Below the pieces are notes generated by a model, which saw nothing but the letters and a program-made list of their open reading frames with translations, had not been told where the DNA came from and made no database searches. DNA of 44,189 nt. It comes from Microcaldota archaeon. Lineage in GTDB: Archaea; Micrarchaeota; Micrarchaeia; Anstonellales; Bilamarchaeaceae. Made by a program: the position numbers and the translations under genes. Below are positions 1 to 7,700 of this stretch, piece after piece (position 1 is the stretch's first letter; each line of letters begins with the position of its first letter). The stretch is taken from the NCBI GenBank assembly GCA_016932815.1, contig JAFGCC010000019.1, positions 1 to 44,189 on the forward strand, written 5' to 3'.

Positions 1-86
1 ATCCTGGGTTGGGGAGGTTTTGTGTTGGTCATACTTCTCAGGACCAACCCAGCCCTTATATTTTTAAGCAGTTACCGGACAGCCTT
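1..86. repeat. Left copy of an 86-bp terminal inverted repeat
   Basis: Bases 1-86 are the exact reverse complement of bases 44104-44189; identity stops at base 87. Inside are two arms that can pair in alternative ways: CTGGGTTGG (4-12) with CCAACCCAG (44-52), and GTTGGTC (24-30) with GACCAAC (42-48). They share bases 44-48, so only one hairpin can form at a time. Reading outward (minus strand here) a TATA-like AT-rich stretch lies at about 57-66. The repeat starts 20 bases beyond the guaA stop codon and may include its 3' end region. No transposase is adjacent. Confidence 0.97.
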
Positions 87-105
87 CTTTTTTGTGGTTA
101 TTTCC

Positions 106-1062
106 CTATTCCATCTCAATAGTCGAAGGCGGCTTGTTCGTAATGTCGTAGAGCACCCTCCCCGCCCCCCGCACCTCATTCGTAATCCGGGTGGAAATCC
201 TCCCCAAAACTTCGTGCGGAATCTCCGAAAAATTCGCGGTCATCCCATCGAGGCTCCCAACAGCGCGCACAACGACCGTGTGCTTGTAAATCCTCTCATC
301 GCCTGCCACTCCGACGGTTTTAGCCGGAAGGACTGCTGCAAAGTACTGCCAGGGCCTCTCCATCTCCCCTTTTTCCGAAGCCAAATCAATCTCCTCTTCC
401 ACGATTGCGCAGGCTTCCCTGGCTATCTCAACTTTCTCCCTCGTAATTTCTCCCACGACCCTTATTGCGAGTGCGGGCCCGGGGAAAGGCTGCCTCTCAA
501 ATACGTGCTTTGGGAGCCCAAGTTCTTTTCCCACCATGCGCACCTCGTGCTTGTACAATTCGCGCAGGGGCTCGCACAATTCCAGCCCCATGTCCTTGGG
601 CAGCCCGCCCACGTTGTGGTGGCTCTTGATAGTGTCGCGCCCCATGCCCCCGCTCTCAATCCAGTCGGGAGCAATTGTCCCCTGTATTAACACTTCCGCC
701 CCGCTCCCTTTTGCGTGCTCTTCAAAAACGCGTATGAACAATTCCCCAATCAGCTTCCTCTTCTCTTCTGGTTCAGAAACTCCCTCCAATTTTGAGAGGA
801 ACTTCTCTTTTGCGTCAATCACTTCCAGGGGAACCCCCTCCTTTTTAGCCGCATCCAGGACGGCCTCGGTTTCGCCCTTGCGCATGAATCCGGTATCCAC
901 GAAAAGCGTGGTCAATTGATTCGGGATTGCCCTTGCGGCAAGCCCTGCAGCGACCATGGAATCCACCCCTCCCGAAACTGCGGTAATTGCTTTTTTGTCC
1001 CCCACTTTTTCTTTTATCTCTCTGACTGCTTCTTCAATGAATTTTTCAGGATTGAACGCCAT
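106..1062 (-). CDS. guaAB: GMP synthase (glutamine-hydrolysing), ATP-pyrophosphatase subunit B
   Basis: It adenylates XMP and aminates it to GMP, using ammonia from a separate glutamine amidotransferase subunit, as in most archaea. The 318-residue protein has the N-type ATP-pyrophosphatase P-loop SGGVDS at residues 30-35, a central ATPase domain and the C-terminal GMP-synthase dimerisation domain ending ITNKPPSTIEME, where the family usually ends in EWE. No class-I amidotransferase domain is fused and none is encoded in the window. The ATG at 1062 starts just before a conserved helix and faces an EndoQ gene across an AT-rich divergent promoter. Confidence 0.95.
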   Translation of the reverse strand: MAFNPEKFIEEAVREIKEKVGDKKAITAVSGGVDSMVAAGLAARAIPNQLTTLFVDTGFMRKGETEAVLDAAKKEGVPLEVIDAKEKFLSKLEGVSEPEEKRKLIGELFIRVFEEHAKGSGAEVLIQGTIAPDWIESGGMGRDTIKSHHNVGGLPKDMGLELCEPLRELYKHEVRMVGKELGLPKHVFERQPFPGPALAIRVVGEITREKVEIAREACAIVEEEIDLASEKGEMERPWQYFAAVLPAKTVGVAGDERIYKHTVVVRAVGSLDGMTANFSEIPHEVLGRISTRITNEVRGAGRVLYDITNKPPSTIEME

Positions 1063-1081
1063 GTGTCTTAATGAGCCACCT

Positions 1082-1093
1082 TCTTTTAAAAAA
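1082..1093. promoter_or_regulatory. Shared divergent TATA region for guaA and EndoQ genes
   Basis: The only AT-rich block in the 54-base gap between the two divergent start codons is CTTTTAAAAAAG. It is near-palindromic and lies about 25-35 bases from the EndoQ ATG and 20-30 from the guaA ATG, suitable for TATA boxes in both directions and very short leaders. Inferred from spacing only. Confidence 0.5.
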
Positions 1094-1116
1094 GAAGCTG
1101 TTAATTCCTATAGTAT

Positions 1117-2355
1117 ATGCGCATAATAGCCGACCTCCACCTCCATTCCAAGTATTCAAGGGCAACCAGCCCAAACTGTGATTTGGGTGGGCTCTCCGAA
1201 TGGGCGAAAATCAAGGGAGTAGGCTTGCTGGCAACAGGCGACTTCACCCACCCACAATGGATTAAGGAACTCAAAAAAGGCCTAAAACCCGCAGGGGAAG
1301 GAATATACGAATACGATGGAATCTCCTTCATGCTCACTGCCGAAATCTGCAACATTTTCGAATTAGCGGGAAAAGTAAAGAAGGTGCACACGCTCCTCTT
1401 AGCCCCCTCATTTGAAGCGGTAGCCCAATTCAACGACGCAATAAGCAGTTACGGAAACCTCGCAGAAGACGGGCGCCCAATCCTGAAAATGGACATAGCA
1501 GAACTATTGGATATCACAGAATCAACCTCAAAGGAAATAATGTTCGTTCCCGCGCACGCGTGGACTCCCTGGTTCGGGGTTTTCGGCTCAAAGAGCGGCT
1601 TTGATTCATTGGAGGAAGCATTCGGGAAGAAGAAGTCCCACATAAAGGCAATAGAAACCGGATTGTCAAGCGACCCGCAGATGAACTGGATGCTATCTTC
1701 CCTAGACGGCGTTTCCCTAATCTCAAATAGCGATGCGCATTCCCCGCAGAAAATAGCGAGGGAGGCAAACGTCTTCGAACTAAACGAATTAACCTACAAC
1801 TCGGTAAAAAATGCAATAGAAACAAGGGAAGGCTTCGTAAAAACCTACGAGTTCTACCCTGAAGAAGGCAAATACCACTGGGACGGGCATAGAAACTGCA
1901 ACGTATGCCTAAACCCCTCGGAAACGAAAAGGCTGGGGGGAAGGTGCCCCAAGTGCCGCAGGCCATTGACCGTAGGCGTCCTAAACCGCGTCTACAATCT
2001 TGCCGACAGGCAGCAGGGCTACCTCCCAAAAGGGGCGGTCCCCTTCACAAGGCTAATCCCACTAACTACGATATTATCCGCAGTACGGGGAAAAGGCGAG
2101 CAGACAAAAACCATAACCGAGGAATACTTCAAGATGGTCCATTATTTCGGAAGCGAGTTTGCAGCATTGGAGGCCCCAAGGGAACAGTTGCGCTTAGCAT
2201 CCGACAAGGAGGCAGCCGACGCAATAGTCCATGCAAGGGAGGGAAAGATTTACTGGGTCCCCGGCCACGATGGGGTTTTCGGCCAGCTATCCTTAGAGAA
2301 GGTGGACCAGCCCGCCCGCTCGGTAAAAGGCCAGAAAAGCCTGATGGACTTCTGA
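1117..2355 (+). CDS. Endonuclease Q (EndoQ), PHP-domain DNA repair endonuclease
   Basis: EndoQ nicks DNA 5' of deaminated bases (dU, dI, xanthine) and abasic sites. The 412-residue protein has an N-terminal PHP domain with metal ligands in ADLHLHSKYS (residues 5-14), GDFTHP (41-46), PAHAW (145-149) and NSDAHSP (204-210). A zinc finger follows (CNVC at 261-264, CPKC at 277-280) and then the helical C-terminal part typical of EndoQ. The last residues, QKSLMDF (406-412), fit a PCNA-interacting peptide (QxxLxxF), which agrees with the reported PCNA dependence of Thermococcales EndoQ. Length matches the family (about 420 residues). Confidence 0.9.
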   Translation: MRIIADLHLHSKYSRATSPNCDLGGLSEWAKIKGVGLLATGDFTHPQWIKELKKGLKPAGEGIYEYDGISFMLTAEICNIFELAGKVKKVHTLLLAPSFEAVAQFNDAISSYGNLAEDGRPILKMDIAELLDITESTSKEIMFVPAHAWTPWFGVFGSKSGFDSLEEAFGKKKSHIKAIETGLSSDPQMNWMLSSLDGVSLISNSDAHSPQKIAREANVFELNELTYNSVKNAIETREGFVKTYEFYPEEGKYHWDGHRNCNVCLNPSETKRLGGRCPKCRRPLTVGVLNRVYNLADRQQGYLPKGAVPFTRLIPLTTILSAVRGKGEQTKTITEEYFKMVHYFGSEFAALEAPREQLRLASDKEAADAIVHAREGKIYWVPGHDGVFGQLSLEKVDQPARSVKGQKSLMDF

Positions 2356-2411
2356 GTGCGCCCACGCATTTCCATTAAAAGGGTTTTTGCCCAAATCTAG
2401 CCTTGATTACA

Positions 2412-3887
2412 ATGGAACTCCACGAAAAAATATTCGAGCTGTCACTAAACCGCTCAATTTTCATGAGCTCAAACGAGATTTATGGCTCCTTATCCGGCTT
2501 CTATGATTATGGGCCCATAGGCTGCAGGGTAAAAAAGAACCTGGAGAACCTATGGAGGAGGATGTTCCTGGTTGAAGAGGGCTTCCTGGAAGTTGAAACC
2601 TCGATAGTAACCCCGGAGATAGTGCTAAAAGCAAGCGGGCACGTAGACGAATTCACGGACCCGGTAGTCTCGTGCAAGGAGTGCAACTCCAAAGTTCGCG
2701 CAGACCACCTGGTAGAAGGAAAGCTGAACGTAAAATGGGACATGAAGCTAGAATCCCTGGACAAATTAATCCGCGACAACGACATAAGATGCCCATCATG
2801 CAAAGGAGAGCTCTCAAACGCCTACAACACCAACCTCATGTTTGAAACGGGAATAGGCGCCGACCTTGCAAAAGCATTCCTGCGCCCTGAGACCGCGCAG
2901 GGAATCTTCACCTCCTTCCAGAGGGTGTTTAGGAACTCAGGCTCCAAGCTCCCATTAGCAGTAGGGCAGATAGGACGGAGTTTCAGAAACGAGATTTCCC
3001 CCAGGAAGGGGTTGGTCCGCATGAGGGAGTTCACCCAGATGGAGCTAGAATACTTCTTCAACCCCTCCAATCCCGAAATAGAAGGGTTCGAAGCAATAAA
3101 GGATGAGAAGATGCGCATGCTAAAGCGCGATGCAAAAGAGCCAGTCTGGATGAGCGCCGAAGAGGTCGTAAAAGAGGGAATAGGAAACGAAATAATGGCG
3201 TACTTCCTTGCAAAAGAATGGAAGTATTACGTTTTAGCGGGGCTCAATCCCGAAAAGATGTGGTTTAGGCACCTAGGCGAAGGCGAAACCCCCCACTATT
3301 CACAGAGCAACGTGGACATGGAAGCAGAAACCTCATATGGAATAGTCGAGATTGCAGGCAACGCCTACCGCACCGATTACGATTTGTCAAGGCACAAGGA
3401 ATTTAGCAAGAAAGAGCAGGAAGTCTTCATACAGGAAGAAGGAAAGAAAATCCTCCCCCACGTATTTGAAGTCTCAATGGGCGCAGACAGGCTCATCTTC
3501 TGCCTTCTTGAGCATTGCTTTAGGGACAAGGGCGAAGGAAAAGAATGGGAATGGTTCAACCTTCCCCCGGCAGTTGCCCCCTACGAAGTTGCGGTTTTCC
3601 CGCTAATGAAGAAGCCGGAGCTAAAAAACCCCGCAATGGAAATAGCCTCGGCCCTGCGCGAAGAGGGCATAAACACCTATTTCTCCCCCACAGGCTCAAT
3701 AGGAAAAAGGTATGCAAGGGCGGACGAAGTCGGAATCCCCTATGCAATAACAATCGATTATGATACGCTGGAGGATTCGACTGTTACCCTGCGCTTCCGG
3801 AACGACGGCCAGCAGGAGCGCATAAAAAAAGAGGAGCTCTCCCCAAAGATAAAGCAGTACAAGAAAGAAGGCAAATTTACCCTATAG
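2412..3887 (+). CDS. glyS: Glycyl-tRNA synthetase (alpha2, class II)
   Basis: It charges tRNA-Gly. The protein is 491 residues from the ATG at 2412; a TTG nine bases upstream is less likely. It has the alpha2-type start with YGSLSGFYDYGPIG, zinc-binding CKEC and CPSC pairs in the insertion, class II motif 2 (GRSFRNEISPRKGLVRMREF), motif 3 (VSMGADRLIF) and a C-terminal anticodon-binding domain (PYEVAVFPL onward; TGSIGKRYARADEVGIPYAI). The length suits archaeal/eukaryotic-type enzymes rather than bacterial alpha2beta2. It follows EndoQ on the same strand after 56 bases with its own AT-rich upstream sequence. Confidence 0.96.
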   Translation: MELHEKIFELSLNRSIFMSSNEIYGSLSGFYDYGPIGCRVKKNLENLWRRMFLVEEGFLEVETSIVTPEIVLKASGHVDEFTDPVVSCKECNSKVRADHLVEGKLNVKWDMKLESLDKLIRDNDIRCPSCKGELSNAYNTNLMFETGIGADLAKAFLRPETAQGIFTSFQRVFRNSGSKLPLAVGQIGRSFRNEISPRKGLVRMREFTQMELEYFFNPSNPEIEGFEAIKDEKMRMLKRDAKEPVWMSAEEVVKEGIGNEIMAYFLAKEWKYYVLAGLNPEKMWFRHLGEGETPHYSQSNVDMEAETSYGIVEIAGNAYRTDYDLSRHKEFSKKEQEVFIQEEGKKILPHVFEVSMGADRLIFCLLEHCFRDKGEGKEWEWFNLPPAVAPYEVAVFPLMKKPELKNPAMEIASALREEGINTYFSPTGSIGKRYARADEVGIPYAITIDYDTLEDSTVTLRFRNDGQQERIKKEELSPKIKQYKKEGKFTL

Positions 3888-3978
3888 AGCAGGCTGCCCC
3901 AGGTGCCCCAGGGAAGGCCCCCGGCGCATTTTGCTTCCAGCACGGGCATTTTTAGACGTGGGGGGCAGGAAGCAGGCA

Positions 3979-3984
3979 TATAAA
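3979..3984 (+). promoter_or_regulatory. TATA box of the VWA-protein gene
   Basis: TATAAA sits 30-35 bases before the ATG at 4014, which gives a very short or absent leader. This rules out the TTG at 3999 as the start. Confidence 0.6.
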
Positions 3985-4013
3985 CCTTTTCATGGATATT
4001 GCACCGTGATTTC

Positions 4014-4718
4014 ATGCGCTTGAAATTCGGAATGCTATTCCTCGTCCTTGCGCTCTCGCTGGTTGCCGCGCGTCCCACACTCATCATACTCGACGCTTCC
4101 GGCAGCATGAGCGGGATCATGGACAGCGGGATGAGCAAGATGGAAGCCGCAAAAATTGCGGCCACGGACCTTGTGGAGAATGCAAACGAGCCAATCGCAC
4201 TCATGATTTATACGAACTGCGATTCCGGCCTTGACCCTTACAGCGGCCCAATTAGCCTCGTAGTCGATTTTACCATGGACAAGCAGCTCCTAAAAAACGA
4301 GATTGCGGCAATTAGCCCCTATGGGGGAACGCCCATCTCCAACTCGATAAAGGAAGCTGCCACGCACGTGGGCTCTACGGGCAACAACGCGGGCATCGTA
4401 ATCCTCACAGACGGAGAGGAGACCTGCGACGCGCTTAGTGCAAGCGAAATCGCACAGCTTGCCCAGCAGAACGGGGTTAGCATCATAAACATCGTAGGGT
4501 TCCAGCTCTATCCTGGCACAGAACAGGAGATGGAGCAGGTTGCACAGGCAACCGGAGGAGAATACTACGAGGCAACGGACCTTGAGACCCTCCAGCAGTC
4601 TTTGCAGCAGGCATACGAGTCCTCAAGCGACACGAGCCTGCTTAGCGTAAACTGCTGCCCGACTCCGGTCTTTGCGCTTTTGCTCCTTGGGGCATTTGCA
4701 TTTTATAGGAAGGACTAA
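4014..4718 (+). CDS. Secreted, membrane-anchored von Willebrand factor A domain protein
   Basis: The protein has 234 residues. An N-terminal hydrophobic signal sequence (about residues 5-19) is followed directly by a VWA domain with a full MIDAS: DASGS at 27-31, the later Thr in YGGTPIS, and Asp in LTDGEE. The C-terminus has a short hydrophobic anchor (VFALLLLGAFAFY) with a positive tail (RKD), preceded by Ser/Gln-rich sequence and a CC pair. VWA domains bind protein ligands through a divalent metal, so a cell-surface adhesion or complex-assembly role is possible; the ligand is unknown. A T-rich tract after the stop (4725-4758) probably ends transcription. Confidence 0.85.
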   Translation: MRLKFGMLFLVLALSLVAARPTLIILDASGSMSGIMDSGMSKMEAAKIAATDLVENANEPIALMIYTNCDSGLDPYSGPISLVVDFTMDKQLLKNEIAAISPYGGTPISNSIKEAATHVGSTGNNAGIVILTDGEETCDALSASEIAQLAQQNGVSIINIVGFQLYPGTEQEMEQVAQATGGEYYEATDLETLQQSLQQAYESSSDTSLLSVNCCPTPVFALLLLGAFAFYRKD

Positions 4719-4784
4719 ACCCCTTCTTTATTTTCCTTTTATTTCTGTTTTTTTGCGGGGATTTTCTTCTAGCTTGGATTACAA

Positions 4785-5072
4785 TCAGCACCTTCTTAGC
4801 TTAAGCGGGGGATTTTGCAGGTTCCGCCCCATGCTAGGTTTTATGGGGAACGATTTTTCCACGAACCGTCCCTTGCTCATCCACTCCCGCGCTTTCCGGC
4901 TGAAGACCTCAATCTTTTTCTCTATTGCCGCTTCTCCCTCGCCTGCTAATTCCTTGAATTCCCTATACGAGGGGGGGCTGAAGTAGGATATGTTTAGTGC
5001 AACGAAGAACAATACGGCGCGGGAGAGCTTCCGGTTCTTAGGAGGCTTTGCCGGCAGTTGGATTTCGTCCAT
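4785..5072 (-). CDS. Hypothetical protein, 95 residues
   Basis: I recognise no family. The protein starts MDEIQLPAKPP, has one short hydrophobic stretch (AVLFFVALNISYF, about residues 19-31) and then an amphipathic, charge-rich helical region (about 36-70), with a basic C-terminus. The start ATG follows an AT-rich stretch (minus-strand TTTTATATTTT-like, around 5090-5100) suitable as a TATA box for a leaderless mRNA. It converges on the VWA gene. The hydrophobic segment is borderline for a membrane span. Confidence 0.6.
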   Translation of the reverse strand: MDEIQLPAKPPKNRKLSRAVLFFVALNISYFSPPSYREFKELAGEGEAAIEKKIEVFSRKAREWMSKGRFVEKSFPIKPSMGRNLQNPPLKLRRC

Positions 5073-5200
5073 GCCTTTTGTTGGGTTGCATAAAATATAA
5101 AAACGTGTGCTAATTTTTCACATGAGCTGCGGAATTGCGGAATGCTCCCCTCCCCTCCCGCTTATATTGGTTCTTCGGGAAGCCCCTCGCGTGTGCTCAA

Positions 5201-5377
5201 ATGGGCGGAAAGGAGGAATTCAACAGGAGGCGAAAATGGCTCAGGAGGCTCATCTTCTCAAGCCCCATGCTCACCGAAATGTACTCGGAATTCCTGGAGG
5301 CTTTATCAGAGGGGGACTTCGGCAAGGCCAAAAGAAGGGCCGACGACATGTTCTACGAGTTCCTTCGCAAGGCCTAG
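5201..5377 (+). CDS. Small basic hypothetical protein, 58 residues
   Basis: From the ATG at 5201 the peptide begins MGGKEEFNRRRKWLRRLIF and ends YEFLRKA. It looks like two amphipathic helices. The frame stays open further upstream, but a TATA-like CTTATATT at 5161-5168 places transcription start near 5190, so 5201 is favoured. Its stop overlaps the stop of the convergent winged-helix gene in a shared CTAG. No family recognised. Confidence 0.5.
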   Translation: MGGKEEFNRRRKWLRRLIFSSPMLTEMYSEFLEALSEGDFGKAKRRADDMFYEFLRKA

Positions 5378-5682
5378 GAGGTCAGCTTCTCTATGGCCCT
5401 AATGAGCTTGAGGACCTTCTTCCCCTTTGCCGTGATTTTCCATGCAACCGCCACGGGGCGGTCGGTCGCGTCCACGGTCTTTTCCCCAATGAGCCCCGCC
5501 TTGCGGGATTCTTTTATGAATGCGGAAACCAGGTTTTTGTTCTTGTAATCCGCCTTTTGCCGGATTTCCATAAAACGCAGCGGCTTCTCTTCAAGTGCGG
5601 CGAGCATTTTCAGGTAGCTCTCCCTCATAAGCCACTTGCTGGGGTTGCGCTTTGCCCTGCCCCTTCCCGGTTCCGGACGCAT
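5374..5682 (-). CDS. Winged helix-turn-helix DNA-binding protein
   Basis: The 102-residue protein has a basic N-terminus and then a single winged helix: helix 1 around YLKMLAALEEKP, helices 2-3 (FMEIRQKADYKNKNLVSAFIKESRKAGLI) and a wing (VAVAWKITAKGKKVLKLIRAIEKL). This fits small archaeal ArsR/PadR-like transcription factors. No effector domain is present. It ends convergently with the 58-residue ORF, sharing CTAG. Regulatory targets cannot be deduced. Confidence 0.7.
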   Translation of the reverse strand: MRPEPGRGRAKRNPSKWLMRESYLKMLAALEEKPLRFMEIRQKADYKNKNLVSAFIKESRKAGLIGEKTVDATDRPVAVAWKITAKGKKVLKLIRAIEKLTS

Positions 5683-5828
5683 GGCTCCATTAATCTGCCC
5701 TCCTTTTTATTCGGGTTATGTTCGTATTCCGCACCATTACCGCGGTGCTTTTTTCCGATACCATTTAAAAGTATTGCCACGTATATCCTGTGTAACAAAA
5801 ACGGTTACCAAAGCCAGGCGGTGTTTCC

Positions 5829-5990
5829 ATGGCACAAGACGACGCAGGTTTGCAGGATTCCATATTCCCCAATTTCCGCTACCCTAGGATGTGGGATTCC
5901 CTAATTGCCCGCAGGCTGCGGGAAAAAGGCTTCAAGCGCGCAGAATACATGCGCTCTCTTTTGAGGAGGGATTTGCTTGGAAAAGAATAA
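5829..5990 (+). CDS. Small hypothetical protein, 53 residues
   Basis: Translating from the ATG at 5829 gives MAQDDAGLQDSIFPN and so on to LLGKE with a TAA stop. The C-terminal half is a basic amphipathic helix (ARRLREKGFKRAEYMRSLLRRDLL). A TTTAAAAG element (about 5764-5771) lies some 60 bases upstream, so a leader of about 35 bases is possible. It overlaps the next small ORF by 14 bases, which suggests coupling. Function unknown. Confidence 0.5.
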   Translation: MAQDDAGLQDSIFPNFRYPRMWDSLIARRLREKGFKRAEYMRSLLRRDLLGKE

Positions 5991-6117
5991 GCAACGTGCG
6001 CCGGGAGGCAGGCGTTTTCCGGGGCGTTGCCCATACTGCGGCAGGAAAGTTGAAGAGGCTTCGGAAGACGAGCTTCCAGAGAGGCGCAGGGGCAGGCCCT
6101 ACCCTCATTTGGAGTGA
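5977..6117 (+). CDS. Possible small half-zinc-ribbon protein, 46 residues
   Basis: A TTG start at 5977, overlapping the previous ORF, gives a 46-residue basic peptide with one CPYCGRK knuckle and a C-terminal PYPHLE. There is only one CxxC, so any zinc site would need His or a partner chain. It ends 18 bases before the glycosyltransferase ATG. Support comes from the compact tandem arrangement and the zinc knuckle only. Confidence 0.35.
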   Translation: MEKNKQRAPGGRRFPGRCPYCGRKVEEASEDELPERRRGRPYPHLE

Positions 6118-6135
6118 GTCCGGAGAGTGCGGGTC

Positions 6136-7209
6136 ATGGCGTTAAATAACGAAGTCCTGATTGTTCCGCAAAAGCATCTGCTAAATGGGGAACTCTTTAG
6201 GCTTGAGGGTAAGCACCGGAGGGAGGATAAGCTCCCTTGGGTGGAACTGCGGAAAGAACTGCGGAAGGAGGGCCTTGAGCTAAAAACCATCGACCAGTCT
6301 GATGACGCTTGCAACGCACGCGCGGTAGTGTTCATCGAAGTTCCCTCCCCCCGCAACAGAATCTACCGGTTTTGCCTGGAGAACAGGATGCAGGAGCGGC
6401 TTTTTTTCATGGCTTATGAGCCCCAGATTATACATCCCCCCAATCATAATGCCGACCTGCACTCCGAGTTCAAGGCCGCCTCCACGTTCAACAACCGCCT
6501 GGTGGATGGCAGGAAGTACTTCAAGCACAATTTTACCCTCCCAATCCGGCATGGGGATAAAATTTCCCTTCCCCGGGGAAATTTTGGTAAAAAGAAGCTG
6601 CTCTGCCTCATATCCTCAAACAAGTATTCGCACCGCAAAAACGAGTTATATTCGGAGCGCATCCGCGCAATCCGTTTTATGGAGCGCAACCACCCTGCCG
6701 ATTTCGACTTATATGGGGTTGGCTGGGATATGCCCGTAATCCACTTACCGCTTGCATCGATGCTCCCGGTAAATGCCGCAATACAGAGATTCTACCCTGT
6801 TTTCCCGTCCCTCCCAAGATTTTCTTCATATCCTTCTTACAGGGGGGTGAGCTGGGATAAGGCGAAGCTCTTTCCCAACTACAAGTTCACGATTGCCTAC
6901 GAGAACGAGTTGGGGTCCTACGGATACGTTTCGGAGAAAATACTCGAGGCAATGCTCTACGGATGCGTTCCGGTTTACCTGGGGGAGAGGCAGATATCCA
7001 GCATGGTCCCGGCGGGCTGTTTCGTTGACAAGAGAAGCTACTCGGACTATCGTGAGCTCTATGAGTACCTCTCTTGCGTGGATGAGTGCGAGCATGCAGG
7101 CTATCTGGAGAACATCGAGCGTTTCCTAAACAGCAAAAAGGCATATCCTTTCACAATTGATGCTTTCATAGAGAGCTTTTCTAGGATGCTAAATGGGGGC
7201 AGTGCATGA
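6136..7209 (+). CDS. Glycosyltransferase family 10 (fucosyltransferase-like)
   Basis: The 357-residue protein has no obvious signal or membrane segment. Its C-terminal third carries the GT10 signature: FTIAYENE, then GYVSEKILEAML and GCVPVYLGE, the alpha-1,3/4-fucosyltransferase-type nucleotide-sugar-binding core. The N-terminal half is a divergent acceptor domain. GT10 enzymes transfer fucose or related sugars from GDP donors. The ATG at 6136 has GGAG ten bases upstream; a GTG at 6127 is possible. No GDP-fucose synthesis genes are in the window. It is followed by a 29-residue hydrophobic ORF in ATGA overlap. Confidence 0.8.
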   Translation: MALNNEVLIVPQKHLLNGELFRLEGKHRREDKLPWVELRKELRKEGLELKTIDQSDDACNARAVVFIEVPSPRNRIYRFCLENRMQERLFFMAYEPQIIHPPNHNADLHSEFKAASTFNNRLVDGRKYFKHNFTLPIRHGDKISLPRGNFGKKKLLCLISSNKYSHRKNELYSERIRAIRFMERNHPADFDLYGVGWDMPVIHLPLASMLPVNAAIQRFYPVFPSLPRFSSYPSYRGVSWDKAKLFPNYKFTIAYENELGSYGYVSEKILEAMLYGCVPVYLGERQISSMVPAGCFVDKRSYSDYRELYEYLSCVDECEHAGYLENIERFLNSKKAYPFTIDAFIESFSRMLNGGSA

Positions 7210-7295
7210 AGGCGGGCGGAACCGGTTTTGGGGCGATGCGCGCTTTGGCGGCTCTATCCCTCGTTTTCTACGGGCTGGCATTTGGCCTCCTGTGA
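7206..7295 (+). CDS. Possible 29-residue membrane peptide
   Basis: Its ATG overlaps the glycosyltransferase stop (ATGA). The peptide is short, with a Gly-rich start and one hydrophobic segment MRALAALSLVFYGLAFGLL long enough to span a membrane. It could be a translationally coupled small membrane protein or a chance ORF; the overlap is the only real support. Confidence 0.3.
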   Translation: MKAGGTGFGAMRALAALSLVFYGLAFGLL

Positions 7296-7416
7296 ATTCT
7301 AGCATATGCGCTCTTAGGGGCGCTTTCAAGGATTTGTCCTCCTGGGCCAAGGGAGTGTTTGAGGGGATGGAGAAAGAGCCATTCTGATTCTATAAAACTA
7401 GGTTGCAGGATAAAAA

Positions 7417-7500
7417 CGCCGGGGGTGGGATTTGAACCCACGAATCCTTGCGGAAAACAGGTTAGCAACCTGCCGCCCTGCCGGACTAGGCGACCCCAGC
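7417..7500 (-). tRNA. tRNA-Ser (GCT)
   Basis: A class II tRNA with acceptor GCTGGGG pairing CCCCGGC, discriminator G and no encoded CCA. The anticodon stem GCAGG/CCTGT encloses loop TTGCTAA (anticodon GCT). The long variable arm includes TCCGCAAGGA and the T arm is GTGGGTTCAAATCCCAC. A run of five T follows on the transcribed strand and may terminate. Confidence 0.97.
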
Positions 7501-7518
7501 ATGAATTACATATCTGAT

Positions 7519-7617
7519 ACCCCAAAAACGGGGGTTGGTTAGCGGGAGGAGTGACAGTATGAAGCTCACGCCCGCAGGCGGCACAAGAGCTTCATGCTGG
7601 CATAGGGGCGGAGCCCC
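7519..7617. other. Structured spacer between tRNA-Ala and tRNA-Ser
   Basis: The 128-base spacer holds three hairpins: CCCC/GGGG around AAAAAC (7520-7533), a 9-bp stem ATGAAGCTC/GAGCTTCAT (7559-7567 with 7587-7595) and GGGGC-GGA-GCCCC (7605-7617). They may be processing signals of a joint tRNA precursor or a small RNA. No ORF supports coding. Confidence 0.35.
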
Positions 7618-7628
7618 CACCTGCCGAA

Positions 7629-7700
7629 TGGACTTGGGGGGAATCGCACCCCCGGCTTCGCCGATGCGAACGGCGCACTCTACTGCTGAGTTACAAGCCC
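7629..7700 (-). tRNA. tRNA-Ala (CGC)
   Basis: Acceptor GGGCTTG pairs CAAGTCC, discriminator A, no encoded CCA. The D stem is ACTC/GAGT, so position 10 is A rather than the near-universal G. The anticodon stem CGCCG/CGGCG encloses loop TTCGCAT (anticodon CGC), and the T arm is GGGGGTGCGATTCCCCC. The first ten bases also encode the last codons and the TAA stop of the upstream homing endonuclease gene. Confidence 0.96.

Noticed and set aside
5107-5904. Long plus-strand open frame of 265 codons
   Set aside because: It runs antisense through the winged-helix gene and overlaps the small ORFs. Its translation has biased, low-complexity composition and no family resemblance, while the opposite strand encodes a recognisable fold.
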